DNA of 64,000 nt from Schistocerca nitens (Eukaryota > Arthropoda > Insecta > Orthoptera > Acrididae), in contig NC_064616.1 in assembly GCF_023898315.1 (NCBI RefSeq), positions 290,001,205 to 290,065,204 on the forward strand, read 5' to 3'. Under the pieces are notes generated by a model. That model did not search any database, was not told where the DNA came from, and saw nothing but the letters and a program-made list of their open reading frames with translations. The position numbers and the translations under genes are program-made. Position 1 is the stretch's first letter, and each line of letters starts with the position of its first letter. Below, piece by piece: positions 44,300 through 56,389 of the stretch.

Positions 44300-46470
44300 G
44301 TCCCTTCTTCTTGTCAAGTTGTGCCACAAACTCCTCCCCAATTCTATTCAATACCTCGTCATTAGTTATGTGATCTACCCATCTAATCTTCAGCATTCTT
44401 CTGCAGCACCACATTTCGAAAGCTCCTATTATCTTCTTGTCTAAACTATTTATCGTCCATGTTTCACTTCCATACATGGCTACACTCCATACAAATACTT
44501 TCAGAAACGACTTCCTGACACTTAAACCAATACTCGATGTTAGCAAATTTCTCTTCTTCAGAAACACATTCCTTGCCGTTGCCAGCCTACGTTATATATC
44601 CTCTCTACTTCGACCATCATCAGTTACTTTGCTCCCCAAATAGCAAAACTCCTTTACTACTTTTAGTGTCTCATTTCCTAATCTAATTCCCTCAGCATCA
44701 CCCGAGTTAACTCGACTACATTCCATTATCCTCGTTTTGCTTTTGTTGATGTTCATCTTATATCCTCCTTTCAAGACACTGTCCATTCCGTTTAACTGCT
44801 CTTCCAAGTCCTTTGCTGTCTCTGGCAGAATTACAATGTCATCGGCAAACCTTAAAGATTTTATTTCTTCTCCGTGGATTTTAATACCTACTCCGAATTT
44901 TTCTTTTGTTTCCTTTACTGCTTGCTCAGTATACAGATTGAATAACATTGGGGATAGGCTACAACCCTGTCTCACTCCCTTACCAACCACTGCTTCCCTT
45001 TCCTGTCCCTCGACTCTTGTAACTGCCATCTGGTTTCTGTACAAATTGTAAATAGCATTTCGCTCCCTGTATTTTACCCCTGCCACCTTCAGAATTTGAA
45101 GGAGAGTATTCCAATTAACATTGTCAAAAGCTTTCTCTAAGTCTACAAATGCTAGTAATGTAGGTTTGCCTTTTCTTAATCTAGCTTCTAAGAAAAGCCG
45201 TAGGGTCAGTATTGCCTCACGTGTTCCAACATTTCTACGGAATCCAAACTGATCTTCCCGAGGTCGGCTTCTACCAGTTTTTCCATTCGTCTGTAAAGAA
45301 TTCGCGTTAGTATTTTGCAGCCGTGACTTATTAAACTGATAGTTCGGTAATTTTCACATCTGTCAACACCTGCTTTCTTTGGGATTGGAATTATGATATT
45401 CTTCTTGAAGTCTGAGGGTATTTCGCCTGTCTCATATATTTTGCTCACCAGATGGTAGAGTTTTGTCAGGACTGGCTCTCCCAAGGGTGTCAGTAGTTCT
45501 AATGGAATGTTGTCTACTCCCGGCGCCTTGTTTCGACTTAGGTCTTTCAGTACTCTGTCAAACTCTTCACGCAGTGTCATATTTCTCATTTCGTCTTCAT
45601 CTACATCCTCTTCCATTTCCATAATATTGCCCTAAAGTACATTGCTCTTGTATAGACCCTCTATATACTCCTTCCACCTTTCTGCTTTTCCTTCTTTGCT
45701 TAAAACTGGGTTTCCATCTGAGCTCTTGATATTCATACAAGTGGTTCTCTTTTCTCCAAAGGTCTCTTTAATTTTTCTGTAGGCAGTATCTACCTTTCCC
45801 CTAGTGAGATAAGCCTCTACATCCCTACATTTGTCCTCTAGCCATCCCTGCTTAGCTATTTTGCACTTCCTGTCGATCTCATTTTTGAGACGTTTGTATT
45901 CCTTTTTGCCTGCTTCATTTACTGCATTTTTTTATTTTCTCCTTTCATCAATTAAATTCAATATTTCTTCTGTTACTCAAGGATTTCTACTAGCCCTCGT
46001 CTTTTTACCTACTTGATGTTCTGCTGCCTTCACTACTTCATCCCTCAAAGCTACCCATTCTTCTTCTACTGTATTTCTTTCCCACATTCTTGTCAATTGT
46101 TCCCTTATGCTCTCCTGAAACTCTGTACAACCTCTGGTTTAGTCAGTTTATCCAGGTCCCATCTCCTTAAATTGCCACCTTTTTGCAGTACCTTTAGTTT
46201 TAATCTACAGTTCATAACCAATAGATTGTGGTCAGAGTCCACATCCGCTCCTGGAAATGTCTTACAATTTAAAACTTGGTTCCTAAATCTCTGTCTTACC
46301 ATTATATAATCTATCTGAAACCTGTCAGTATCTCCAGGTTTCTTCCATGTATACAACCTTCTTTTATGATTCTTGAACCAAGTGTTAGCTATGATTAAGT
46401 TATGCTCTGTGCAAAATTCTACCAGGCGGCTTCCTCTTTCATTTCTTGCCCCCGATCCATATTCACCTAC
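44300..46470 (-). pseudogene. Endonuclease-RT remnant with many frame breaks
   Basis: Blocks in order on the minus strand: 46356-46105 (MYTWKKPGDTDRFQIDYIMV, then VDSDHNLLVMNCRLKL with the SDH motif intact); 45622-45206 (LSRNKAPGVDNIPLELL, ILTRILYRRMEKL); 45120-44592 (GVRQGCSLSPMLFNLYTEQA, LRFADDIVILPETAKDLEEQ, YLGSKVTDDGRS); 44567-44300 (SETWTINSLDKKIIGAFEMW). Several stops and shifts make it inactive. It keeps the endonuclease SDH and the QLNGMDS junction lost in the other copy, so each copy documents the ancestral state where the other is mutated. Confidence 0.9.
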
Positions 46471-46664
46471 AGACTACTTCCGCAGGCGACCGAGGGCTAT
46501 GATATAGTTATACTTATGGGCGTCACGAGGATTGCAACCAAATTACAGGTACACCAACTCTGGTATGCTCGTTATAGAAATATCTTGTGGTGCAAAGGGT
46601 TGTGCTCATAGGACTAAGCGGGGCATTTGGAAAGAGCTCTGTGAAACCACGGCTTGTCAGTTTA
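46471..46664. other. Unassigned gap
   Basis: Nothing recognised between the LINE and the following Tc1-like element. Confidence 0.4.
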
Positions 46665-47735
46665 GATAAGCACACTGTACAAAATATTAGTCACCCAGCG
46701 GGAGACATAGCACTATTACAGTGTAACACTGCTTCTAGCCTTCATAATAGCCTCAATTCAGTGAGTCCATAGTTTCTTCAGGTGTGCTATAACCATCTGA
46801 CGTCGCTCATTGCTGATTAGATCTCGGAAACCTACCAAACTGTTGATTGCTACGTTTCACCTCCTGTTTCAAAAAGACCTAGACGGTTTCCTTAGGCTAA
46901 AGATCAGGTGATTAATGGAGCCAGTCTTAGTGCGATAGCGTGCCTGAATGTTCGTCCAACCAGGAATGTATGCGTGTAGCCATGCGAACACTGCTGTTGT
47001 GATGTTGGAAGCCGGCCGCGGTGGCCGTACGGTTCTAGGCGCTCCAGTCCGGAGCCACGCTGCTGCTACGGTCGCAGGTTCGAATCCTGCCTGGGGCATG
47101 GGTGTGTGTGGATGTTCTTAGGTTAGTTAGGTTTAAGTAGTTCTATTTCTAGGGGACTGATGACCACAGCAGTTGAGTCCCATAGTGCTCAGAGCCATTT
47201 GAACCATTTCTTTGATGTTGGAAGACGGGATTATCCACAGCCAGTTCATCATGAAGTGGTTGAAGGAAGGTCAACACTTGGTCACTGAGAATGTTGAAAT
47301 CAACATACAGGTTCCCACCGTTTCTGGTTTGTTGGCCTATTCAGGAGATGCACCTTTATGGGCCGCTTGGAGCAGTGGCCTTTGGGAGACACCAGACCAT
47401 TGCATACAATTTCTCCTCCCGATGACTGTTTGACATGGACCTGCATTCACTGAGAGCAGCAATTCCAATTGGGTTTCGAACAGACTGTCTCAACAATGCA
47501 CGACACTTGCCTCCGATACTTCTCAGTTAGGGTATTTTTGCGACCACTCCTCTCACGTCGCGTTAGATGGCTGCAGGTGGTATACAGTGTCTCAATGACT
47601 CTTTGGGCAGTACGCGTTGATATACCAACAAATCGGGAGACTTCATTCACTGTAACTCATGGGCACATCCAAACAAAATAGGTCCTCTCTGTTATTCGGT
47701 CACGTCTCCTTATTGACCCACCTTACTGCGCTGAT
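46665..47735 (-). mobile_element. Decayed Tc1-like element H with nested SINE
   Basis: The minus-strand frame 47650-47447 reads NEVSRFVGISTRTAQRVIET, HLTRRERSGRKNTLTEKYRR, which fits the two HTH units and linker of a Tc1 transposase. The rest (47430-47215 and 47000-46670) is broken. The end CACTGTACAAAATATTAGTC near 46670 is Tc1-terminus-like; the other end was not pinned down. Confidence 0.55.
47012..47212 (+). mobile_element. SINE type i
   Basis: Full copy with perfect 12-base duplication TGATGTTGGAAG at 47000-47011 and 47213-47224. Confidence 0.94.
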
Positions 47736-47739
47736 TCCA

Positions 47740-49500
47740 TACGACCCACTGACACGTACAACGTCTCGCTTTCCAGTGGGGCCTGTTTAGCATCTCTGTG
47801 AGGCTCTGGTGACGACTAAACGATCGTCTGGCAAATGCACTGCTCTTGGTTGGATCTTCCCTGTATCTTCCGTTAGTTCGATCAGATAAGGATTTTACAG
47901 TGATGAGCAATACTCGTGAATCGGTCGAACAAGTGTTTTGCAAGCCATTTCTTTCGTGGATGAGTTCTGTTTCCTTAAGATTCTTGCTATTAATCTCAAT
48001 GAAACATCTGCATATCTTACTATTTGCTTTATGTGTTCATTCCACTTTAGGTCGCTCTAGATTAAATATGTTATGACAAATACCGTTTCCAGCAATTTGT
48101 CACCAATAGTGCTGTTGTATAGTAGAGTATTTCTTCTCCTATGTAAGCGCAATATGTTACCTTTACTTACGCTTACAGTCAACTGACAGTACCTACACCA
48201 CTGATCAAACCTTTGCAAGTCCAACTGCAAATCGCTACAAGTCTTCTGCGCATTGCTACCTTCTTGAAGGCTAACACATTATCTACGAATAGCCTTATGA
48301 AGCTTCCTTTACATATTTTGTAAACAACAACTGTTGTACACATTTCTTTGAGGTACTCCTGAAACTGTCTTTACATGTGCTGATTTTGTTATGCCATTGC
48401 TAATATGAAATGCTAGGACATTATAACCAGTGTAGCAGCCAGACTGTTGAATGCAAGCATGCGAACATACATGCATTGCGTTGTACAGGTGCCAGATGTC
48501 AGTTTGTGGGAAGAAGTTCCATGCCTGTTGCACTTGGTCAGTCAATACAGTGACAGTTAATTCTGTTTGTGGAAGACGCTGGAGTTATTTCTCGATGATT
48601 TCCTGTATGTGCTCGATTGGAGACAGATCTGGTGATCGAGCAGGCCAACTCTGTAGAACATGTTGCGTTACAACAGTGGTTGGAGGAGAGCGTTATCGTG
48701 TTGGAAAACACCCCCTGGAATGCTGTTGATGAATGGCAGCACAGTAATTTGAAATCACCAGACTGACGTACAGTTTTCCACTCAGGGAGCATAGGATCAA
48801 CACGAGATTGTTCCTCCTGTCATACGACATCGCAGTCCACACCATAGCTCCAGGTGTAGGTCCAATGTGTCCAGCATGTAGACAGGTTACTTCCAGGCCT
48901 TCAACTAGCCTCTGTCTAACCAAGAGTAGGCCATCACTGGCACCGAGGTAGAACCAGCTGTCGTCAGGAAACACACCAGACTTCCATTCTGCCCTCCAGT
49001 GAGCAAACCTGATTTGCATTCTCATAGTGGCGCTTCTAGCACCACTCTTATGCGAATTATGCGAAATCTGAATATCATCTTTCAGGTGTAGAAACACGCC
49101 TACCAACTTTGGTATATGTCGCAGAACTCCTTCTTGGCGCTGTGATTTTTTTCTGTCAGTGTATTTACTTCACCAAACGCCAGTGTGGAACAATTTCAAA
49201 TGCCTTCTTGAAGTCTAGGGACAGGGCATCAACCTGAGCGCCGATGAGTACAGCACTATGCATCTCATGGAGGAAGGTTTCGAGTTCGGCGAGACCTCTT
49301 CTTCCGGAAATAATATTGATTTTTATGAAGGAGATTTTCGTCATCCAAAAACATAGTAATATGTGAGCATAAAACATGTTAACTGACGTCAGCCCTATAA
49401 TTATGTAGATTTGACCTACGACCCTTCCTGAAAACAGGAGTGACCTGCCTTTTTTTCCAGTCGCTAGCTATCCTTCGATGCTCCTGCGACCTACGATGAA
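47740..49500 (-). pseudogene. LINE-B reverse transcriptase and C-terminal remnants
   Basis: 49377-49165 reads AQVDALSLDFKKAFEIVPHW, RT motif A. Across the nested Tc1-like element, 48370-47740 carries the C-terminal region: plus-strand ATCGGTCGAACAAGTGTTTT (47919) is the complement of the YKTLVRP-type segment, and ESLTEML/NRPHWKA near 47830 matches the ESVTEM..LQWKT motif. The motif B and FADD region is only faintly visible near 48250-48330. Confidence 0.7.
48436..49160 (-). mobile_element. Tc1-like element I nested in LINE-B
   Basis: The minus-strand frame 49106-48693 reads DIQISHNSHKSGARSATMRM, then a DDSWFYLGASDGLLLVRQRL-type segment, and VEGLEVTCLHAGHIGPTPGA with MVWTAMSYD, which fits the middle of a Tc1 catalytic domain. 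The right end GTCAGTGTA (49160) is shared with the fragment at 1463-1612. The left end near 48436 does not mirror it, so one terminus is eroded. Confidence 0.65.
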
Positions 49501-49802
49501 CTGTTGTTACTAGTAGGGGATAATCTCTGAAGAATCTTCAAGATATTTAATCTGGCCCTTATGCCTTTCCGCAACTAAGCGATTGAGTTGCTTTTTTATT
49601 CCACTATCACTTACCTAAATATCTGACATTTTCATGTTCGTACGATAATTGAAAGGAGGGACCGTATTACGATCTTCCGCGGTGAACCAATTTCGGAAGG
49701 CCAAATTCAGTATTTCAGCGTTCTGCTTGTAATTTTCCGTTTAGGTGACAGTATGGTCCCTGGATGACTGAACAGGTGCTTTCGATCCGCTTATTTATTT
49801 TA
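49501..49802 (-). other. LINE-B, diverged RT N-terminal region
   Basis: No clean frame; assigned to LINE-B only by position between motif A and the DD40D insertion. Confidence 0.35.
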
Positions 49803-49804
49803 TA

Positions 49805-51694
49805 CAGGGTGGTCCATTGATAGTGACCGGGCCAAATATATCACGAAATATGCATCAAACGAAAAAACTACAAAGAACTAAACTCGTCTAGCTTGAAGGG
49901 GGAAACCAGATGGCGCTATCGTTGGCCCGCTAGATGGCGCTGACATAGGTCAAACGGATAACAACAGCGTTTTTTAAAAATAGGAACCCCATTTTTATTA
50001 CATATTCGTGTAGTACGTAAATAAATATGAATGTTTTAGTTGGACCACTTTTTTCGCTTTGTGACAGATGGCGCTGTAATATTCACAAACCTATAAGTAC
50101 GTGGTATCACGTAACATTCTGCCAGTGCGGGCGGTATTTGCGTCGTGATACATTACCCATGTTAAAATGGACCGTTTACCAATTGCGGAAAAGGTCGACA
50201 TCGTTTTCATGTATGGCTATTATGATCAAAATGCCCAACGGGCGTGTGCTATGTATGCTGTTCGGTATCCTGGACGAAATCATCCAATTGTCCGGACAGT
50301 TTGCCGATAGTTACGTTATTTAAGGAAACAGGAAGTGTTCAGCCACATGTGAAACGTCAACCACGACTTCAACAAATGATGATGCCCAAGTAGGTGTTTT
50401 AGCTGCTGTCGCGGCTAATCCGCACATCAGTAGCAGACAAATTGCGCGAGAATCGGGAATCTCAAAAATGTCGGTGTTGAGAATGCTACATCAACATCGA
50501 TTGCACCCGTACCATATTTCTATGCACCAGGAATTGTATGGCGACGATTTTGAACGTCGTGTACAGTTTTGCCACTCGGCACAAGAGAAATTACGGGACT
50601 ATGACAGATTTTTTGCACACGTTCTATTTAGCGACGAAGCGTCATTCACCAACAGCGGTAACATAAACGGGCATAATATGCACTATTGGGCAACGGAAAA
50701 TCCACGATGGCTGCGACAAGTGGAACATCAGCGACCTTGGCGGGTTAATGTATGGTGCGGCATTATGGGAGGAAGGATAATTGGCCCCCATTTTATCGAT
50801 GGCAATCTACATGGTGCAATGTATGCTGATTTCCTACGTGATGTTCTACCGATGTGACTACAAGATGTTTCACTGCATGACAGAATGGCGATGTACTTCC
50901 AACATGATGGATGTCTGGCACATAGCTCGCGTGCGGTTGAAGCGGTATTGAATAGGATATTTCATGACAGGTGGATTGGTGGAAGCGCCATACCATGGCC
51001 CGCAAGTTCACCGGATCTCACGTCCCCGGATTTCTTTCTGTGGAGAAATTTGAAGGATATTTGCTATCGTGATCCACCGACAACGCCTTACAACATGCGT
51101 CAGCGCCTTGTCAATGCATGTGCGAACATTACGGTAGGTGAACTACTCGCTGTTGAGAGGAATGTCGTTACACGTATTGCCAAATGCATTGAGGTTGACG
51201 GACATCATTTTGAGCATTTATTGCATTAATGTGGTATTTACAGGTAATCACGCTGTAACAGCATGCGTTCTCAGAAATGATAAGTGCACAAACGTATATG
51301 TATCACATTGGAACAACCGAAATAAAATGTTCAAACGTACCTACGTTCTGTATTTGAATTTAAAAAAACTTACGTGCTACCAACTGTTCGTCTAAAATTG
51401 TGAGCCGTATGTTTGTGACTATTACAGCGACATCTATCACAAAGCGAAAAAAGTGGTCCAATTAAAACATTCATATTTTTTACGTATTACACGAATACGC
51501 AATAAAAATGGGGGTTCCTATTTATAAAACGCAGCTGATATCCGTTTGACCTATGGCAGCACCATCTAACGGGCCAACCATAGTGCCATCTGGTTTCCGC
51601 CTTCAAGCTAGACAAGTTTCGTTCTTTGTAGTTTTTTCGTTTGACACTTACTTCGTGAGATATTTGGCCCGGTCACGATCAATGGACCACCCTG
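49805..51694 (+). mobile_element. mariner-type element with about 290-base inverted repeats (DD40D)
   Basis: 1890 bases flanked by TA (49803-49804 and 51695-51696). The left end CAGGGTGGTCCATTGATAGT and the right end mirror each other for roughly 290 bases (49805 to about 50090, and about 51405 to 51694), including GGCCAAATAT, CTACAAAGAAC and the internal TTGGACCACTTTTTTCGCTT. It is inserted in the LINE-B region and encodes one broken transposase. Confidence 0.93.
50167..51229 (+). pseudogene. mariner-type transposase (DD40D spacing), broken
   Basis: ATG at 50167 gives MDRLPIAEKVDIVFMYGYYD, then frameshifts near 50300-50380 in the N-terminal HTH region. From about 50380 the frame recovers (TNDDAQVGVLAAVAANPHIS, SKMSVLRMLHQHRLHPYH) and reaches LFSDEASFT (first aspartate), WATENPRW and NVWCGIMGGRIIGPHF, with a TGA at 50856-50858. 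The rest gives YFQHDGCLAHSS (second aspartate), then SSPDLTSPDFFLW (third), 40 residues apart by my count. It resembles the DD41D transposase in motif wording and order. Confidence 0.87.
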
Positions 51695-51696
51695 TA

Positions 51697-52850
51697 TATG
51701 ACCAAAAAGTCTCACGGTTTTTAGTCAGATCGGTTAACAAAATCTTAGTTTCAGTCATTTAAAGCTTCTGTCATTGCTCTTCTTGTGCATATTTTCGCTT
51801 CGTACAGCTCTTCTTTGTCAATTAGGTTTTTACTTCTCCTGAATTTCTTATGAATCTCTCTTTGTTTGCGTACCTGTTTTCTAACACGGTTAGTAAATCA
51901 CGGCGGGTCTTTCCCACCCCTTACAACCCTGCTCGAAACACACTTGTCTAAGGCATATTGAAGGATGATTTCATTTTTCCCATTTGTGCTCTACAGTTTC
52001 GTCCTCAGCACTGAATATTTCATGTTGACTATCCAGATAGCAATTACTGTGCTGTCACTCCTTTTAAGTAAAAATATTAGCCTAATTTCCTTAAGATTCC
52101 TCGTAAAACACGTAGTCGTAGATGCTATCACTACCTAGTGATCATTGATACCCTCTTCCACGTTAACTAATTCGAAAAGTTCAGGTCTATTTGTTTCCAG
52201 GATGCCTACGACGTTACCTTCACTAGTTGGTTCACTATCTTCTCAAATTATTTTTCGGAAAACATACTCAAAATAATGTCACACGAATCCCTGTCTCTCA
52301 TAACAACAGTTTTGACCGCATGATGCTCCCACTCTGTACGTGGCAGGTAGAAGTCACCCCTATTATAACAGCATGATCACGAAACGTGTTCACAAAATTC
52401 TGCACGGTCTCTCTCAAACGCCTACCTGACGCAGGCGGTCTACAAGAGCATCCGCTTAACATTTTTGACCCACCTTTGATGCTTAACTTCACCCAGATTA
52501 ATACACGTTCGGAATCCATGATGACTTCAGTAAATATTATGGTATTCCTTACAACAATAAAATCGCACCGACTGTTGGCGTGTAACCTACACTTAAAATA
52601 AATATTCCAGTCCAAATTTAGAGTTTCATTGTTATTCACTTACGGTTGCAACCAACTTTCTGTTCCTAAAACTATTTGGGCATTATTTCCTTTAATAAGG
52701 GTTACTAATTCTGGGACCTTGCCAAAGATGCTCCTGCAGGTTTATGGTATCTTATGACCATTTTCTGTTTCTAATCTTTGAGGACGAGCATTCTCTGAGA
52801 ATAATGTGGCTGATGATTCTTCGATTTCGACAAGCATTTCATCTATGATC
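51697..52850 (-). pseudogene. LINE-B endonuclease region, degraded
   Basis: 52530-52298 reads ERVLIWVKLSIKGGSKMLSG, CRPPASGRRLRETVQNFVNT and FRDHAVIIGVTSTC, which matches the apurinic-type endonuclease order WVK..., YRPP..., VIIGGDFN; the GDFN motif itself is destroyed. Further 3' (52250-51697) only unaligned, stop-rich sequence remains. Confidence 0.7.
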
Positions 52851-52879
52851 CTATGAGGCGGGAGAAGGAAGGAAGGGGG

Positions 52880-53980
52880 AGGGTGGGATAACCTCAAAAA
52901 CCTCCTTTTGCACACGTCACGCTGCCTCTATAGCTGTCCATAATTGCGAAAGTGTTGCCGGTGCAATATTTTCAGCACAAACTGACCTCTCGTTTGTGTA
53001 CCGTAAATGTTCGACTGGATTGATGTCGGAAGATCTGGGTGGCCAAATCATTCAATCTAAATGTCCAGAATGCTCTTCAAACCAATCGCGAACAATTGTG
53101 AGCATGTGACATGGCGCATTGTCGTCCATATTAATTCCGTAATTGTTTGGGAACATGAAGTCCATGAATGGTTGCAAATGATCTCCAAGCAGCCGTAAAT
53201 AACCATTTTTACTCAATGATCCGTTCAGTCGACTGGAGGGTCCAGTCCATTCCATGTAAACACAACCCAAACCGTTATAGACCCACCACCAGCTTGTAGT
53301 GCCTTGTTGACACCTTAGATCCAAGGTTTCGTGGGGTCTATGCCACACTCGGACCCTTCCATTATCTCGTACCAACTGAAATCGGGACTCATCAGACCAG
53401 ACCACGGTTTTCCAGTCGTCTAGGGTCCAACAGATACTACCATGAGCCTAGGAGACGGGCTGCAGGCGATGTCGCGCTGTTACCAAGGGCACTCGCTTCG
53501 GTAGTTTACTGCCATAGCCCACCAACGCCAAATTTCACCGTACTGTCCTAACGGATACGTTCGTCGTAGTCCCACATTGATTTCTGCAGTTGTTTCACGC
53601 AGTGGTATTTGTCTGTTAGCACTGACAACCCTACGCAAACGGCGCTGCTCTCTGTCGTTAAGTAAAGGCCATTAGTGGTGAGGGGTAATGCCTGAAATTT
53701 GGTATCCTCAGCACAGTCTCGACACTGTGGGTCTCGAAATTTTGAATTCCTTAACAGTTTCCGAAATGGAACGTCCCATGCATCTAGCTCCAACTACCAT
53801 CCAGCGTTCAACGTCCGATAATTTCGGTCATAGCCACGTCAGAAACGTTTTCACGTGAATCACTTGAGTACAAATGACATCTCTGCCAACGCAATTCTCT
53901 TTTATACCTTGTGTACGGGATACTATCATCTTATGGGTGTGTACTTGTCGCTATACCATGACTTCCGTGACCTCTGTGTG
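52880..53980 (-). mobile_element. Tc1-like element, family D copy 3
   Basis: The left end is missing its outer bases (begins at GGGATAACCTC) and the right end reads CATGACTTCCGTGACCTC. The minus-strand frame 53405-53052 gives MVWSDESRFQLVRDNGRVRV (first aspartate), NGYLRLLGDHLQPFMDFMF and MDDNAPCHML (second). After a stop at HLD, the next codons read WPPRSSDINPVEHL, keeping the third acidic residue. It is the best-preserved catalytic domain of this family in the window. Confidence 0.88.
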
Positions 53981-53984
53981 CTGA

Positions 53985-54780
53985 TATTGACCGTACAGTT
54001 CATCATCCATTCGCGGAGGTCGAGAAATTCGCATCCAGTACCATCGGAGAATCGTCTGATCCTCTGGGGTAGACCTTCCTCTCTGCTCCAAAGCACTAGA
54101 CTACGATCGGCTGTGGGTACGATAGTGGGCTTAGCCTGCACCATATATACGCTGCTAGCAGCATTCACCATGTCATCCTCCAGATCGGATCGAAGATCGC
54201 CTTAGAACCCAAGCTGGAGGCGTCATTCCTGCCAATATGAGTCACGATGTGGAGCCAGTTACATGCAGGGGGCTCGACAGGCGCCTGTGGAGCCTCCTCC
54301 ATGTCTCGGACGAGACATTTCCCCCCTCCCCCCGACTACCCCGGCAAACGTACAGAATGTACAAAGGTATTACTTACCGACCGGCTCCCTATCAATCAAT
54401 AACGTACCTAAGGTTCGAGTTCGCAATAACCAGCATACTCACCCTCAGCATTTGTATGGACTGATTAGGAAAATCGCCCACTGATCCAACAGCAGAGGCG
54501 TCCCGTGCTGGATCAGAGGTGTTTTCAGAAGTGTGTAGCACCTCGTATCTGCTGCTAAGGTGCCAAGACGTAAATAATGAGACGTGCGTCCTGTTACCTC
54601 TTTAACCTTCCGCCCCGATACACACTGGTCGCCACTCAGTCTCGAGTCAAGACAGACCGGTCGGATGTAGAGTGTCAGAGGACGCAGCGACAACGGGGTT
54701 ACCGGGGGATTCCTACGACACGAAAGGAGTCGCAGAGCTCGTCACTGCCGCCCTTATGTTGATGCTGCAGTTATGACCAA
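53985..54780 (-). pseudogene. Possible LINE-B ORF1 with esterase-like motif
   Basis: The minus-strand reading near 54275-54180 includes CNWLHIVTHIGRNDASSLGS, where HIGxNDAS resembles the GTND block of SGNH-type esterase domains known from CR1-group ORF1 proteins. Stops and shifts surround it. It lies upstream of the endonuclease remnants on the same strand, as ORF1 should. The assignment rests on one motif and position. Confidence 0.4.
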
Positions 54781-56389
54781 CAGCCTTAAAAAACTGTATA
54801 AATTCTCAAAATTACAGAAAAAGCCGGTCTAATTGAGGAAGAACAAAAAGACTCCTATAGGATAGAAAATTATCCGACTGAAGTGTTACTGAGGTTGGGG
54901 TGCGCACAAATATAAATGAGAAGAATAACCAAACACTAAAATATTCATTGCAAATTTTTTAATAAACACTAACATAGTAAGATCCGCAGGATCTTAAAAC
55001 AGAAATAAATAGAAATAAATTTCGATATTGAATACAGGTGTATCAACAGTGACTTCAACAGAAATTTGGCTCACATAAAAGCTACTGCAAGAAATAAATA
55101 CACGAGCTCTAAATGTCAACGAACACTAGAGAGTCTGATAAAAACGCAGATAATATTCACTTCTTGACAGAAGCTCGTGGAAAGAAATACTGAATTAAAC
55201 TAAACGCTGCGTAGTAACTGGAACTGCTGGCGCTGCCGCTGCTGAACACTCCTCTCAACTGAGCAGCTGTCCCTAGACATAGTGCAGCCATACAGGCTGC
55301 TCCCCTTCAATTACGGCAGAGGGCCCTCTGAGCATAGGATGTGCATCCGAAGACTCGACAACCATTCATGGTGTTACATATTCTCGCTCCGCAAGATATT
55401 GCAGAGACGTTTGGCACACTGGCGAGCCCTCACTCTTATGAATGTATGTGAACGGGAAGCCTGAGATTATACCCTTCTCTCTTATTTACTGTTCACAGTG
55501 TTGATATTAATACACAGTTTACCATTGGGTTGCAAAGAATTTTGTTAGTCGATTTGTTTGAGTTTTCGTGTTTAAACAACCCAAAATATGATCAACGGTA
55601 GACCTTTGGAGTCGACATAACAATGTTAATAATGCAAAGAAGTAAGGCAGTGTTATTGTCCGAATGTTGCTTATTACCATTTCCAGCATCATCCTCGAAT
55701 TGCGCTGATGGTAGATTGCTACCCACAAAAGGCAACACACAATCTCTTGAGGATATTCACTTTCATAACACACTCTGTAGCAACGGATAGCACTCACCAG
55801 TTCTCTACAATTTATATTTTTAATCAGTGACAATACCTACCTACTATGAAAATAGACTTCTTGTGAATTCCAAACACAAAACTGAGCGGCCCCGTCACCA
55901 CTAGAGGCAACGAAGAAAGTCATGCTTCGAAACTGGGTAGAGCTGTTGTGTCACATATCGTATCATTTCATATGAGAATCTGTTTAGGGTCAGCTCCTTC
56001 TGGGTGACTTTAGTAGGGTGAGTTACCTCAGGATACCACGAGATGCTATGACTAGCGAAAAAACCAGCATTGAGTGTGATCATTGGCTGGGCCGTTCCCC
56101 AATCATTACTCGTTACTCTATCCCCACCATGATCCTAAACCTCATTTGCAGTTTCATGGACTGCCAAACGAAAGCACCCAGCAAGTCAGTTCTCAAAAGT
56201 TATAGCGTTTCGGCTTGTTTGTGTGTGTAGTGTCTCATAACGGATTTTATCTATGACATTTTATCGGCTATTAGGGGCTATCCAATGAACCACGTAATTG
56301 CCTGTATCTCATTCGAACAGTACGTTAACTAACGTAAGTTCCGAGCATCTTTCAGTTTCCATAGTAACATTTGTATCCCACTAACCATC
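54781..56389. other. Long unassigned stretch
   Basis: AT-rich. No conserved coding, RNA genes or repeat families were recognised in 1.6 kb. Confidence 0.4.

Larger units (their letters stand above)
43911..46470 (-). mobile_element. Endonuclease-RT LINE (RTE-like), reversed copy
   Basis: The complement of the ACAAC tail (43911-43936) and GTCTTCAGTCCTGAGACTGG mark the 3' end. Minus-strand coding follows the same order as the copy at 27150. It is 5'-truncated in the endonuclease near 46470 and carries a truncated SINE at 44143-44284. Confidence 0.92.
47740..54780 (-). mobile_element. LINE-B: old, long, CR1-like LINE split by three DNA transposons
   Basis: On the minus strand, separated pieces appear in the order expected for one element: probable ORF1 (54780-53985), endonuclease (about 52850-51697), RT (49800-49160) and C-terminal region (48430-47740). 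Between them lie a Tc1 family D copy, a DD40D mariner and another Tc1-like element, all with their own ends. The reconstruction from order and orientation is an inference. Net LINE sequence is about 3.3 kb. Confidence 0.6.

Noticed and set aside
45831-46309. Plus-strand frames within the reversed endonuclease-RT LINE
   Set aside because: The minus strand carries the recognised endonuclease wording; these are antisense readings.
54237-54762. Plus-strand frames in the LINE-B ORF1 region
   Set aside because: Overlapping, short, biased frames without motifs; the minus-strand esterase-like motif is more informative.
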